DNA from: Epiperipatus broadwayi
Taxonomy: Eukaryota; Onychophora; Udeonychophora; Euonychophora; Peripatidae
Assembly: GCA_028023455.1 (NCBI GenBank)
Contig: JAQFVV010000560.1
Span: 106,001 to 170,000, forward strand
DNA length: 64,000 nucleotides
Direction of reading: 5' to 3'
The translations under genes and the position numbers were made by a program. Below the pieces are notes generated by a model. That model saw only the letters and a list, made by a program, of their open reading frames with translations. It ran no database searches and was not told the origin of the DNA. Shown here one piece after another: positions 47,698-60,049 of this stretch; positions within the stretch are counted from its first letter, which is position 1, and every line of letters starts with the position of its first letter.

Positions 47698-47822
47698 ATA
47701 CATACATGCAATCTTACAAATGGTTATATGTATCCATGATATATATATATATATATATATCATGGATACATATAACCATTTGTAAGATTGCATGTATGTA
47801 TATATATATATATATATATATA
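47698..47822. repeat. Perfect TA-centred palindrome
   Basis: ACATACATGCAATCTTACAA continuing to ATCCATGA (47700-47737) is mirrored after the TA core as TCATGGAT...CATGTATGT (47760-47797). Arms are about 40 bases with no mismatch seen. A further TA run follows at 47798-47822. Confidence 0.9.
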
Positions 47823-47852
47823 TGGAAAATGGAAAATTCTGTTACAATATAT

Positions 47853-50031
47853 TGTAACGAGCACTGACGTTCGTTACATTGTTTTTTTTATATTTATTAA
47901 ACATGAAAGTAAATTAAAAAGTTCGCATTTAAAAACTTTCTTTAAGAATTAAAAATTGAAATTAAATATCATCTTAAACTCGTATATATTAAATCGCACA
48001 GATAAAAAAAATTATTAAAATAAAACTGTATTAAAAATAGAAAAGGTATTTTAAAAACAAAAACTTAAAAAAATTTAGAGATAAAAATATATCTTTGATT
48101 TGGAAAACAGGTTAATTAATCAGAAGTGGAAATGATTGTTAATTAGTTAAATGTAAACCAGCCTTGGGCATTTAAATGTAAAAACATCGGTCAGATAGGA
48201 AAACAATAGAAACAAATAGCCAATGAAAGAAATCCATCGGGAAATCGGACCTCAGCGAAAGGATCATCACATCGATGACATAATGCCAAGTCAATCCTTC
48301 GAATACGTATAAATAGAAAATTTGGAAATTATTAGAGGGAAATTGATTATTACGATGTGACTATATGTAGTAGTACGGAGTTGGAGGTGGAGGAATTGAC
48401 AGACGCACTGTCAATTCTTTCAGCTGTTAAAGAAAAGAGAAATGAACTATTGTTTCCTACATTGAGGACCAATTAAACTAAAAAAACCTCCGAATGAATA
48501 AATAAAACAATGGCTAAATGGATACCAATCTTAGAACGGTGTGGGAATTCACATTCATGGCAAGCAATGGATAAAGATGAACTGTTTTAAACCGTAAGAA
48601 CTTTATAAATAATGAACATTAAATTAAAATTTTCTATATTTAAATGATTGCAATATGATCCTATCTGACCAAACTAAATTCTTTATTAATAGTGTTATTT
48701 GATGTATTTTTTTTTCTTATTTATGTAAAATCATTTCCATTTATTTATTTTTTATTCTTTAAGTTTTTATCATGATTTTTTTTGTTTTTCGTTAAATTAA
48801 TTATATAAATGTTAAACTTAAGTCGGGCGTGAATGGCTGTATAGATTTGTAGAGTTATATTAGGGGAGGGTAATCTTAGGTTATTTGTGTCATTGTTAGA
48901 TTGGGTCAATGGATTGGATATATTGATGTAGTTAGTAGATGTAGTCGGAGATTCGCTACTGGCAGAATCGCTTCATACGCCACACTCTCCCGTTTTGCCT
49001 ATGGAAGGAATTATAAGATGCAGAGCGCAGTTCCTTTCTATGGAGTTTTTTTTTATTGTTCTTCTCGTTAGATAGAAGTAATATTCCTATCTAATGAGAG
49101 TCAATATCTTCTCTTAATCTTTTTGGTGCTGCCGTATTCCGTATTACATTGAATACATCGATGTATCAGATGAATTGATGCCGGTTTGACTGCGAATTTT
49201 AGCCTAAGGTTAAATAGGGATAGAATATTTTATTTTCAAATGCAAATCTATGTAGTCTATTCATACTTGACCCTAAATAAAAATGCATTAAATTTAAGTT
49301 GTTTATAGACACTTGCATGGATTGGTTATCGGTTAAGGATGTTTTGGGTTTTCATATTTGATCAAAATATATAGACATTCGATAAATAATGATACCTTAC
49401 GGTGAGTATCTAAAATGTATTTATTTGGATGTCTTTTAAGTTATTGGTGACAATGCAAGTATCTTATGGTGAATACTATTGGGTTACGTAGAAATTTCCC
49501 TCCGCAATTGTCAGTAATCAATAATTTTGTATTTTGATCGTTTATGTTTCTTTTGAAATGTTTTTGACCGTGAAATCTATGTAACCGATCTATATTCAAC
49601 ATTATAAACAAGCTTTCATAAATTTATATGTGTGAACTTAATTAAAATGTAAAATTATAATATAATAGTAATTAAATGTAAATTAAAGTAAAGTTAAAAA
49701 TAATGTTAAATGTTAAAATGTAAACTGATACTAAAACAATTTTAAATCTTATATATATATATATATATATATGCGTAAATAAATTTTTGTATGTTAATTA
49801 CTGGCAGTGGCTTACTTTATTCTTTTTTTATATATATACTCTTAGATTATCTTATTAAATCTCTGCTATTCCACTGAGCTAGTGACATGGGTTAACGACC
49901 GGATGCAAATATATAATTTTTTTTTTTTTGACTTACGTATCTGCCTACTTTATAAATTTTTCTAGGTTCAAATGCCTAGATGGCGCCCTGTAGTGCAGAT
50001 TACGTTAAGTGCTATTCTCCGGATTGTTACA
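47853..50031 (+). mobile_element. TGTAACG...GTTACA element, copy 2 (probable solo LTR)
   Basis: Begins TGTAACGAGCACTGACG and ends CTCCGGATTGTTACA, with TA-rich sequence on each side. It aligns with 37594-39584 in the opposite orientation. Just left of it is another terminal GTTACA (47841-47846), giving the perfect palindrome GTTACAATATATTGTAAC. No ORF. Internal TA run at 49750-49772. Confidence 0.65.
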
Positions 50032-50044
50032 ATATATATATTTA

Positions 50045-51441
50045 TATACGTTTCAGAAAATTTTCTATTAACTGAAAAAAAAACATTTGATTCTTCTTAA
50101 AGGTTTTTATAAAACTGACTACAGCAATTTCCAACAGTCAAATCTTTTATTCATATAGCATAAAAAAAAAATCTATTGAATACTATGCAGTAACCAGTGT
50201 GGTGACTTTATTGGATTTTCTTATTTTTGAGATTAAGTTCAAGCAACATCATTGTCATTTTTTTTCAGTGGCTTAATTGATTTTAACTGAAATATGAAAT
50301 GACTTTTCTTGATGGCAGCGTAAATGTGTGTGTTAATAAAAAAGAAATTATAAAAGAAACTTACAATTATCAAAGGCAAACTATAAATTATTGCTAATTT
50401 TCCTTGTGAGAGTAAAATCACCAGCTATGTTGTTGGAGCTGCAAATATATGTGCTAAGAATCTGTTGTTATTAACTTAGGCTGACATTTGATCATAATCT
50501 TAGATCTGTACACCTTTAGACCACTGTTTAGTGAACATTAATAAAAAAAAAAATAGAAGAACTAATTAATATAAATTGGACATTACTGAACCTTGTGCAA
50601 TAACAACAAAAAATGAACAAGAAATATGATTTCAAAATTTAACATGTATTGTATTTCACAGGCCACAAATACTAGATGTACAATTGGAATGGGGTTATTT
50701 ATAAATAAAAAGTCGGTGAACAATGTTAGAAGATTGATGGTGTATTGGACAGTCGGGCCACATTAGTTAATCTAATTAATATTATAAATGATTATTGAAG
50801 ATTATGCTCCAACGAGTTTACATATTGATGAATTAGTACAAGATTTTCATATGGATTAAAAAAAAGTTTAGATTCAATCAAAGAATATTTAAAAGTATCA
50901 TGGAAGACTAGAATTAGTAAACAAATCAAAAATGAAAGTTGGTGAAATAATAACATACACATCAGCAGTTTGATTAAAAAGAATTCTATATATTATCAAT
51001 TCATTTTTGATAGAAAAGTTTAAGGAAATGGGCTTAGAAGCAACCAAATGAAGGTGTAGCAGAATTGGTTTATATGTTGACTTACAGAATATACATATTT
51101 AAAGATTCTAATATTTCTTAATGATTTCAACATAGGAAGTGATCATCAATTTATTAAATGTATGATACATATTAATTTAAATCTTGAAAGACTAAAATTA
51201 TTAACAAAAATAGTATTTATAGTAGATATGCCTAACTTTCAGAAATATTCTAATGAATTTAAATTAGAACTTGCAAATTATTTTTCTAATATTAGTAGAG
51301 CTAGAACATGATGCAGATTTGAATGGAATCAATAGGAAAATTAATGATACACTATTAAAAATTGCACCAACGATATATGGCAAAACAAGACCAGCAAAAT
51401 ATAGCAATAGTATTTTCATTCAGCCTATAGAATTTATGAAC
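50045..51441 (+). pseudogene. RTE-type LINE, copy 2 (heavily decayed 5' half)
   Basis: Corresponds to RTE copy 1 from its 5' UTR onward: GGTGACTTTATTGGATTTT (50203) with 14574, and GGACATTACTGAACCTT (50577) with 14851. The endonuclease region is riddled with stops. DVTDTLLK-type sequence (about 51330-51365, read as NDTLLKIAP) marks the linker. The copy stops at 51441, where a TA-centred palindrome begins. No RT domain remains. Confidence 0.7.
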
Positions 51442-51450
51442 AAAATGAAG

Positions 51451-51490
<40 letters not shown>

Positions 51491-51504
51491 CTTCATTTTG
51501 TAGA

Positions 51505-51507
<3 letters not shown>
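51434..51507. repeat. TA-centred palindrome ending RTE copy 2
   Basis: ACAAAATGAAGAATTATATA...TATATAATTCTTCATTTTGT: the last RTE bases are inverted across a TA core. Confidence 0.9.
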
Positions 51508-51540
<33 letters not shown>

Positions 51541-51542
<2 letters not shown>

Positions 51543-51815
51543 AAATATCTGTTAATTAAAAACAATATTGTAATTATAATTGAAATAATATTTTTAACGG
51601 TTTACAAACAATTACAAACAATCTTTAAATCCGCAGAAGTACTTTCGGTTACTTTCTAACCTGCCTCAATTGCCATTAAATTCCACTTTTAGTTTTTGAA
51701 TTTAATGGTATTTGAGGCAGGTTAGAAAGTAACTGAAAGTACTTCTGCGGTTTTAAAGATTGTTTGTAATTGTTTGTAAACCATTAAAAATATTATTTCA
51801 ATAATATATATATAT
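51541..51815. mobile_element. Foldback element, complete short form, copy 3
   Basis: Arms of about 115 bases. The left contains GGTTACTTTCTAACCTGCCTC and the right GAGGCAGGTTAGAAAGTAAC. The centre is at about 51682 (CCACTTTTAG). The outer ends read TTGAAATAATATTTTTAACGG and its complement, and TA runs lie on both sides. No coding capacity. Confidence 0.8.
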
Positions 51816-54320
51816 ATATATTGAAGCATATGATCTGATGCTAAGATCGTGCTTCACAGCCCACTTACATTCTCCTACCACCAAACCATGTTTAAACCCA
51901 TCCTTACACACGTATACATATTCACTAACATAATAATTTTCCTTTGATTTAACATTTAAATATAACTGACGTAGATATTTATATATCTTAATCCAAAAAT
52001 AATTTAATAAAAAATATTTAATCTTATTTTAATGTATATGTGTGCATAATATATATATATATTCAGTGTGGGGAGATTGATAATAAATTGTATTCTTAAT
52101 TATATTAATCATGTAACTTAAAAGTCATATTTGAAATTTATTATTTTTATATTTAATTTTGCAGTCAGAAAATGATGCAATTCTTTTAAGAAGTTTCTCG
52201 AAAACAATCACTTGGAAAAGCCCATTAGTTACATTTAAAATATTACACTTTCTGATAGTAAAGTAAACCCCATTAGTGGAAATTTTATCCATGCCAACTT
52301 GTTTTAAAATCATAAGACTTACATTAAAGCAATCGTTCGAGAAACTTGTAGCAGGTTTGCATTGTTTCAAAAGACTTACAAAACAAAAGATATCAGGTCA
52401 GCAGATTTCAGCTTTGCTAAAGTGCTCAAATTGCCACAAGTTCAGCAGTTAAGTGCTGTACTACATCATCAAAAAAGGAGTATAAATACTGCTGGATTTG
52501 AATCCAAAAGGAAATGGGACGACCATAAATTAATGATGGTCAACATAATCCATGCTAGCTTGAATCTTCATCCAATGTGCAGTGAGTAGGGGACACTTCA
52601 CCTTCCTCTCTGTTCCAACATGCTTGTTCCCATAAGAAAAGCTCCGAATCTCATGCCTATGAACTTTCAAATGTCTGTCAATTAAATCATTAAAAATGCT
52701 ACCTGTGATGTCATATTCCAAACCTAGATCTAGTGTATTAATGCCATTGAACATTCAAAATATCAAGGACCACTACTATTTATGAAAGGTAGAAGAACTT
52801 TAGCCACTCTATGATTCTATTAAATTTCATCTTCTATAATGATAATCCTGATGCTCTTCTTCTTAACATATTATGTAAAGGTTTATATTTTATGTAATTT
52901 TATTTAATGTAACTCTATATAACTTAATCTATTATCTCATTGAGCCTCTATTCAATATGTTTTACTTTTTTATTATTTCCATGCGACAATCATATTTTAT
53001 TTCATTATTATATTACGTATATTTGTGTTTTAAAATGCCAGTAAAATTTCAAACTCGCTAGCATGTAATTCTTTTCTAGTTTCCCTACCCATCACTTACA
53101 GTAAATTGTTGTAAGAAAAAAGATCAACATCTGTTTTTCTAAAAAAAAATTTTTTGTTATCTTTTTAAAATGCACTAAACCCAACTGTAAATGTATTTCA
53201 TATATGTAAAATCTAATTAGTTCCACCACCCCACTTGTTTCCATATAAACATATTTATTTCTAATCATAGCATTTTTAACCGAAATTTGTATTTATTAAA
53301 TGGTGTGGGAAGTTATAATAATTTAAAGTAAAGGGAAGGGGGAATCTTTATGTCTTAAATTTTTTATAGTTTAATTAATTTAAATCATCCATGCCTGTTT
53401 AGCAAATAGATCATACCATTACACAGGGTATTCTATAATTTATGGGGGTTAAATAATTAAAATAGTCTTTAAAGCTATATATTTTATTATTCCAAGCATT
53501 GCATACATATAGGCACATTTGTTCCTATATTATATATATATTCGTGCTTCTCTTTCCTATGGAGGTATCGCAAAGTTGAACTCCATGATCATTCTCAAAG
53601 TCCAAGAACCAGGCTTTAATCCCCCTGGTGACTCATTTGTTTGCAAATGCGTGCCTTATATGGGAATCACTCTGAAAAAACCAGCCCAATAATTGCATCG
53701 CCAAACACTCTTTGTCCATGAACCAATTCTTCTAACATCGCAGACTTATATCAGTATATTTCACAAAAAGAATTCTTGGAAGCACATGTTCGGATCCATG
53801 ACTGGATCACATCAAATATGCCACTTTGCATGGACCGCATTTGCTGTTGTATTTCTTATAAAATCATGAACATATATAAGCGGTAATGTTGTGATTTTGC
53901 TAAACGGATATCTATGTCCACTATTTAAAATGTGCATCATTGTGATGACCTTATTATTATTAATATATGTTCATCAGCTATCCACACACATCTGTCACTA
54001 TATAAACTGAATAACTATGTTGTACAATATAACGGTTCGTTATCAAATTATAATTATCTTTCAAATCTGTTAAATGCTATTTTGTTCTTTCTGGGGGTGT
54101 AGTGGCACTTCAATATTATATTTCATAATAGCACTAAATCTCATATTCATCGTTATAGTACATATTATTGGCATAGTCACAACTATAAACAAAGTCACCT
54201 ATTAAATTTGATTCTTAATGTATCAACCAAATGTAATATTATTTCTCTATGACCCACTGTTATGTAATATTAATGAGGCCAATGATCAATCAATGATAAC
54301 ATGTGATTATTTGTGTTTTA
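51816..54320. other. Non-coding stretch with two small unrecognised frames
   Basis: Minus frame 52125-52370 (81 codons) and plus frame 52362-52589 (75 codons) have mixed composition but no motif I recognise. At 53540-53900 the sequence is more GC-balanced and could be an old repeat. Nothing else seen. Confidence 0.35.
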
Positions 54321-54324
54321 TTAA

Positions 54325-54386
54325 AATAATAAACCTTAAATATATATATATATATATATTTAAGGTTTATATATATATATTTAAGG

Positions 54387-54417
<31 letters not shown>

Positions 54418-54422
54418 TATAA
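54325..54422. repeat. Nested TA-centred palindromes
   Basis: AAACCTTAAATATATA...TATATTTAAGGTTT, then TTTAAGGTATATGTATATATA. The word TTTAAGGT is re-used around successive TA runs. Confidence 0.8.
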
Positions 54423-54469
54423 CATTTCTGAATCATTCTGTTTACTTTTATTTAAATTAATATTTTAAT

Positions 54470-54600
54470 TAATAAGTGATGCTCCTACTGAAAAAATAAA
54501 TGATGCCCACCATCTGGTTGAAAAAAATAAATGGTGCCCACCACCTGGCAGATATTATTGAATGTGCTCTTAAGTGCAAGAAGTTTGGGGATCCCTGGAC
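54470..54600 (-). mobile_element. hAT-like transposon end
   Basis: On the minus strand the end reads CAGGGATCCCCAAACTTCTT, the CAGNG...CCCCAAACTT style typical of hAT terminal repeats. Subterminal tandem words AATAAATGATGCCCACCA and AATAAATGGTGCCCACCA lie inside. The opposite end is not found, so this is a fragment or a very small MITE. Confidence 0.5.
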
Positions 54601-54907
54601 TAGATGATCTCCACTAATATATCATTAATATGATAGGTCAAATCTTTCATTGCTTCTAAATTGTGTCATGCTAAATATCTCACCATTAAACTTAAATTAG
54701 AGACTTTTTGTGTCTCCAATGTGCAATGCCAGTGGAGAGAGATGAAATTAGATCAATATCATCAGGATTGTTGCTCATAAGTTGGTAGATCCGTAAAATA
54801 GGGCAGAATTCATGAGTGTTTCTGACTTATGTATTTTGTGCATGATTGGATTCGATGTACTTTTGCCTTGATAGATCTTGTTATGTGAACATACAAAATT
54901 GACCGGT

Positions 54908-54908
<1 letters not shown>

Positions 54909-54957
<49 letters not shown>
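54909..54957. repeat. (TA)n tract at the outer end of PLE-A copy 2
   Basis: About 24 TA units, directly joined to the 3' end of the minus-oriented PLE-A copy. Confidence 0.9.
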
Positions 54958-54964
<7 letters not shown>

Positions 54965-55790
54965 GAAAGACAATATACTAATTAATACAGTAAATAATAT
55001 TTTAAAAACACATATCTATTATAATGTAAAGAAGTACTTTTGACTATCTAAGTAGTCATTATCAACTATATTCAAATTCTGTTACAACAAACTGTTATAA
55101 ACGTATACAAAAACAATAATATCATATATCAATTTCCCCACAATTCATTAATTTTTACATTTGCAGCTTATCTATTTATCAAATGCTGCTTTCTGTCTCT
55201 TATTAAAAAAACCTTTTTTTTAATTTTACATTTATTATTTCTTTCAATACGTAAAATCTTAACTTTATTAAAATCAAATTGAAAACAATATATACATATA
55301 ACATATAATATATACATATAACATTAGAATCAAAGAATACTAACATTATTTTGTCTTGATTTTTGCACTTGTTTATATGCAATAATTGTTCCTTTGACCC
55401 TTTTCCCCAATGTAAACTGAGATTCACCTATATATCCTTTTCCACAAACACACTACCATTTATATATTGCACAACTTTGATTTAAAATACTAGATCAATT
55501 TTTTGAATTATTTATCAATCTATTTAAATTGGTAGTAGTATATAATGTGATTCTACATATATTTTATATATTTTCTTTATAAATTTCACTTGTTAATTAG
55601 AAATAAATGGTACTGTTATCCAAGTATATTTCATTTTATCAATATCTATAGCACTTAACATATGACAATTATTATTAAACTTACTAACAATATTATAAAT
55701 TAATGTACGATTATATCCAATATTTAATAAATCCATAGTAAATACATATATATTTCTTATTTTATTTGTTTTAAAATGATTTTTATTTAA
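54957..55790 (-). pseudogene. PLE-A, copy 2 minus arm
   Basis: The reverse complement follows copy 1 throughout: the KYTWI-like connector (about 55640), CGKGYIGES (about 55450-55420, YIG kept), KVKILRIERNN, then the 3' UTR with a degenerate stem-loop at 55030-55070. Stops interrupt the frame. It faces the plus arm head to head. Confidence 0.8.
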
Positions 55791-56215
55791 GAATAGTAAG
55801 GTATGTTTATATAAATCAGATAAACTAAGTAATGTAAATATATTTGCTATGGATTTATTAAATATTAAATATAATCATAAATTTATTTACAATTTTTTTA
55901 GTAAGTATAATAATGATAGTAGTCTTTTGAAAGTTATAGATATTGATAAAATGAAATAAACATGGATATCAGTATGATTTATTTGTAATGATCAAGTGAA
56001 ATTTATAAGACAAATATATAAAAATATATATGTAGAGTCAAAGTTTATACTAATCCTAATTTAAATAGATTAATAAATAATACAAAAAATAGATGTATTT
56101 TAAATCAAAGTTGTTCAATATATAAATGATGGTGTGTTTGTGGAAAAGCATATATAGGTGAATGTCATTGTATATTGGAGAAATGGTCAAAAGACCATTT
56201 AATGATACATATAAT
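55780..56215 (+). pseudogene. PLE-A, copy 2 plus arm, cut short
   Basis: Starts ATTTAAGAATAGTAAGG, the same loop sequence as at window position 5, then the SDKLSNVNIF-type connector and CGKAYIGE (about 56140-56165). It ends abruptly after AGACCATTTAATGATACAT, where an unrelated PLE N-terminal fragment begins. The rest of the nuclease and the 3' UTR are missing. Confidence 0.8.
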
Positions 56216-56590
56216 TAGGACCTTTACCAAGAATACCTAATTCTCTATCATTTGACATAATATGAGAAAGATTAACAACCCTATCACCAGAAACATTACT
56301 CTCATACCTTTTATCACTACAATAACTTTTATTCAATTTCCCAAACAACCACTTTAATTTTCTTTCTGATATTAAGTTAAATTATAGAGAATTAGATATT
56401 CTTGTTAAAGGCCCTGATTTTGTTCTATTTCATTCAAAAAAGTATAGTTTTTGATACAATTTCATCTATTAAATCTAGTAATTTGAGTGATGAGCAGAAA
56501 GTTGGTATTCAATTGATTTTAAATAAAACTTTAAAAAGGAAAGAAAACTATGTGGTTAATTGTGCTGAGGTTAGACATCTTAAGAATAAG
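56216..56590. pseudogene. Inverted pair of PLE N-terminal fragments (PLE-F)
   Basis: The minus arm (56216-56355) reads KLKWLFGKL...VVNLSHIM...ELGILGKGP. The plus arm (56356-56590) reads LSDIKLNYRELDILVKGPDF and, after a stop, SNLSDEQKVGIQLILNKTLKR. The combination NLS...E..L.KG..F is the conserved N-terminal region of PLE polyproteins, found nowhere else in this window. The two arms overlap only around the E-L-ILxKGP part. The plus arm is joined in frame to RTE sequence at about 56590. It may be the missing front of PLE-D or PLE-E; I cannot tell. Confidence 0.6.
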
Positions 56591-58925
56591 TTAAGATGTA
56601 AGACACATGTTAATACAAAATTAGAGAAGCAAAAATTATTAAGAAAAACAATATTTATTAAGAAATTCAAAACAAAGCAAAACTCTCCATACATTAATGC
56701 CATGTTGTGCCAACAAGAGCAATAAATGGATGCCAGAAGGCTTGTGCATAAAATCTCTATCTAGTGCCTAATCATCCAATATCCCCAGAGAGTTTCTGTC
56801 TTGTGGCCTTCGTCAGTGAGGAGCCTTGCATATGAGATAGTGATCATGTGATGTTTAGTGGTTTAAAACAATATTTACAGTTGATATTCATAATCTTCAG
56901 AAATATTCTAATGAATTTAAATTAGAACTAACAAATCGGTTTCAAGTATTAGTAGATTTTGAACATGATTCAGATTTGAATAAAATTAATATGAAAATAA
57001 CTGATACATTTTTAAAAACTGCAACAAAGTTAGCTGGTAGAAAAAGCAGCAATTGACTAATATAATTTCTACAGAGACTAGAGAATTTATGAAGAAAAGA
57101 AGGAATATGAAGAAATACAAAAATGATGCATTAAAAAAAATTGAATATCTCGAATTTTGTAAAGTGGTGTGGAAAAGAGTTGAAAATGATATAAGAAAGT
57201 ATAACTCTGAACTAGCAAGGAAAGCTGTAGAGGAGAATAAAATTCTCAAGAATGTCAAACAACATTTTATATTGGTATGAAATTTATATCTGCAATAAGA
57301 TAAAAAGATGGAATTATTACTAAAAAGAGAGATGACATCATGAAATTGGTAGAAAATTTCAATCAAGAATTATATAGTAATAAAGAACAAGTACCTCTTA
57401 TAACTATTACATCTTCCGAATTGCTCAGAATTTTAAATGAAGAAGTGAGACATGCAATTAAATGTATGAAGAAAGGTAAGGCTCCAGGTAATGATGTAAT
57501 TGTAAATGATGTATTAAAATAAGCACGTGAAGAAAAAGAATTTTTTTTAGTAAAATTATATACCAAATGTCTAATTGATAAAGATATTCCGGATGATTGG
57601 AAGAATGCAATAATAATATTAATATTTAAAAAAGGTGATAAAAAGATATTAGTAATAACAGACCTATCAGTTTTATTTACAATTTTTACCAAGATAATTA
57701 CAACTCGTCTACAGAGAACATTGGATTTCCACCAACCAAGAGAACAAGTTGGATTCAAAAGAGGTTTTAGTACAATAGATCATATCCAGGTATTGAGAAA
57801 AGTTATAGAAAGGACAATTGAATATGAGTTGTCATTATATTATGGATTTGCAGATTATGAAAAGGCATTTGATTCTATAAACGTTTTTTTTTTCAGTTAT
57901 TAAAGCATTGGATCATCAAGGTATAGATCCACGATATTGTCATATTGTAAAGAATATTTATAAAAATGCAACAGCATCAATTAGATTAAATAATGATACT
58001 GGAAAAGTCAACATTGATGAAAGGTAAGACATGGTGACTCCATATCTCCAAACCTTTTTATTGCAGTGCTGAAAGAAGTATTTTGTGGATTAAAATTGGA
58101 AACTAAATGATTGAAAGTAAATGGAGATTATTTAAGTGATTTAGATTACGCAGGTGATGTAGTTGTTTTTGAAAATAATGCTTCGTAGCTGCGGAATGCT
58201 GCAGGAGTTATCAGGTGAAAGTAGGCAAGTAGGACTAAAGATAAATGTTAAAAAGACTAAAGTAATGTTTAATCAAATTGTTCAAAATATGAAAATAAAG
58301 ATTGATTATGATAAATTAGAAAAAGTCAAAAGTAACAAATACCTTGGTCAGATTATTAATACAAATGGAAACATAATGTAGAAAATTAATCATAGAATTA
58401 AACTTGATTGGATTGCTTTAGGTAGAAATAACTTCATACTAAAACAAAATATGCCTAAGTGTTTGAAATGGAAGGTATTTAACAAATGTGTTTTACCATT
58501 TCTTACTTATGGATCTGAGTCTTGGACATTTAATAGAAAAGCAATACATAGTCTTCAGACCACTCAAAGAATTATGGAGAGATGTATGTTGGCAGTAACA
58601 AGAAGAGGTCTAAAATGCAATGTATGGGTAAGAGAACAAAATGGTGTACCAGACCTCATTGAAAAAATTAAAAGGTTGAAGTGGAGTTGGGCTGGACATA
58701 TTGCTAGAAGAGATGATAATAGATAGACAATTGAAATTTTAAACTGGATTCCAAGAGATTGTAAAGGACCCAGAAAGAGACCACATGTGAGAAGGATGGA
58801 TGAAATAAGAAAGTGTGCTAGGGTGATGTGGAGTAGAGAAGCTAAAGGTCAGAGAAGATGGATTAAACTTGGAGAGACCTTCATCCTGCAGTGGATTGAT
58901 AATGTTTGATGATGATGATGATAGA
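56590..58925 (+). pseudogene. RTE-type LINE, copy 3 (most complete RT and 3' end)
   Basis: Starts within the endonuclease end (LRCKTHVNTKLEKQKLLRK) and continues, after the 207-bp insertion, through the linker (57053-57280). RT motifs follow: GKAPGND (57476), REQVGFKRGFSTIDH (57739), motif A FADYEKAFDSI (57848-57880) and motif B RHGDSISPNLF (58036). Motif C reads DYAGDVVVF (about 58144), where the first catalytic aspartate of ADD is glycine. The C-terminal LTYGSESW, AGHIARRDDNR and GPRKRPHVRRMDEIRK are typical of RTE-type proteins. It ends in (TGA)n at 58905-58922; short-repeat tails are characteristic of RTE. Multiple stops and frameshifts. Confidence 0.9.
56658..56864 (-). mobile_element. 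207-bp insertion with 13-bp target duplication (PLE 3'-end-like)
   Basis: AAAACAATATTTA at 56645-56657 is repeated at 56865-56877, and removing one copy plus the insert restores continuity with RTE copy 1. On the minus strand the insert has CTGACGAAGGCCACAAGACAGAAAC, a stem (GGCC/AAGACAG is imperfect) followed by GAAAC as in other PLE 3' UTRs. No coding capacity. It could be a short 5'-truncated PLE or a SINE using a PLE-like 3' end. Confidence 0.75.
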
Positions 58926-59956
58926 TTGTATTGTTGACAATTTCTCAGCTTCATTAATTGATTGCATATTTCTCTCTTCATCACTTCCAGCAGTCTACAT
59001 AAGTAAAGTTTATTCTTTTTTCCTTTGATATTATATGAACAATATTAGATTATGATTATAACAAATTCTAATAAACACTCCTAAAATGTCAGTTCATAAA
59101 AAATTCGTAGTCACTTGAAATTATACTTGAATGATATCTCTAGAATTTTCATTACGTTGTCTTATAGCATTTTTTGATAGATTTCAACAATTATTAACTT
59201 ATGGTATTGTGATCAAACAGAAAACAGTAGAAAACTTAAAAGAATTAATAATAATTATACTTGAATTTATTTACTGGTTATAATCTTTACACATTTTTAA
59301 TAGAATATTTGGGATTAGCTAGATGGTTTAAAGAATCTATAAATGAATTTCTAAATAGACTAACTTTAATCATTATGACCCAACAGAGACACTTGAATAT
59401 TTACCAATTTCACAATATCAAGTAATATACTATTATATATTTTGATTAATGATTAGAATGCTGTAAACAGTACTTTTTTAAAAATTAGTTGTAGAGAAAA
59501 TAATCTTTAAAAAAACATTGATTCTAAAAAAGAAATTAATTTAATAGTACATTGATTTATCAGGTGAAATTAGATTGTTAAGATGTTGAAGCAGATTTAA
59601 ATAGTCATGGTCATATTTTGAATTAAAATAAATCATTTTTAGAAAAAAAAAAAGAAAAAAAAAAGATCGATTTTAAAAAAAAAATGAATGTAAAATACAT
59701 GGATTTATGACACAACGAAATTGCAGGTAACAATATGAATAACAAATGCAGATTTCAATAGATGTGGCTTGTAAATTATTGACACCTTTATATTCTACGC
59801 TGTCTATCTTTTAAGTAATATGTGCATAGACGTTAACCTTGCAATAATATTGCGGTTAGAGTGCGTACTTTGTCTGGGTGTAGCATGGATAAACAGCGCC
59901 ACGTAGTGGGCTAGATTCTTAGTAGTAGCTGGTAGCAGAGAATGTAAGTTAAATGA
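58926..59956. other. Non-coding stretch, nothing recognised
   Basis: AT-rich with A-runs at 59640-59690. No gene-like frame. The last ~130 bases (CGCCACGTAGTGGGC..., 59897) are more balanced and may belong to the flank or tail of the LINE that follows. Confidence 0.4.
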
Positions 59957-60049
59957 TGTGATGTGATGTGATGTATTATGGCTTCTCCTTAAACGAAGTC
60001 AAGAATATCTCAGCAATTATGCCCAGATAAACTTGTTAGCCACTTTCTT
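59957..60049 (-). repeat. LINE 3' UTR with (ACATC)n tail
   Basis: ATGTG repeated about four times at 59957-59977 lies 3' of the minus-strand LINE stop. A short tandem tail like this would mark its 3' end. Confidence 0.55.
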
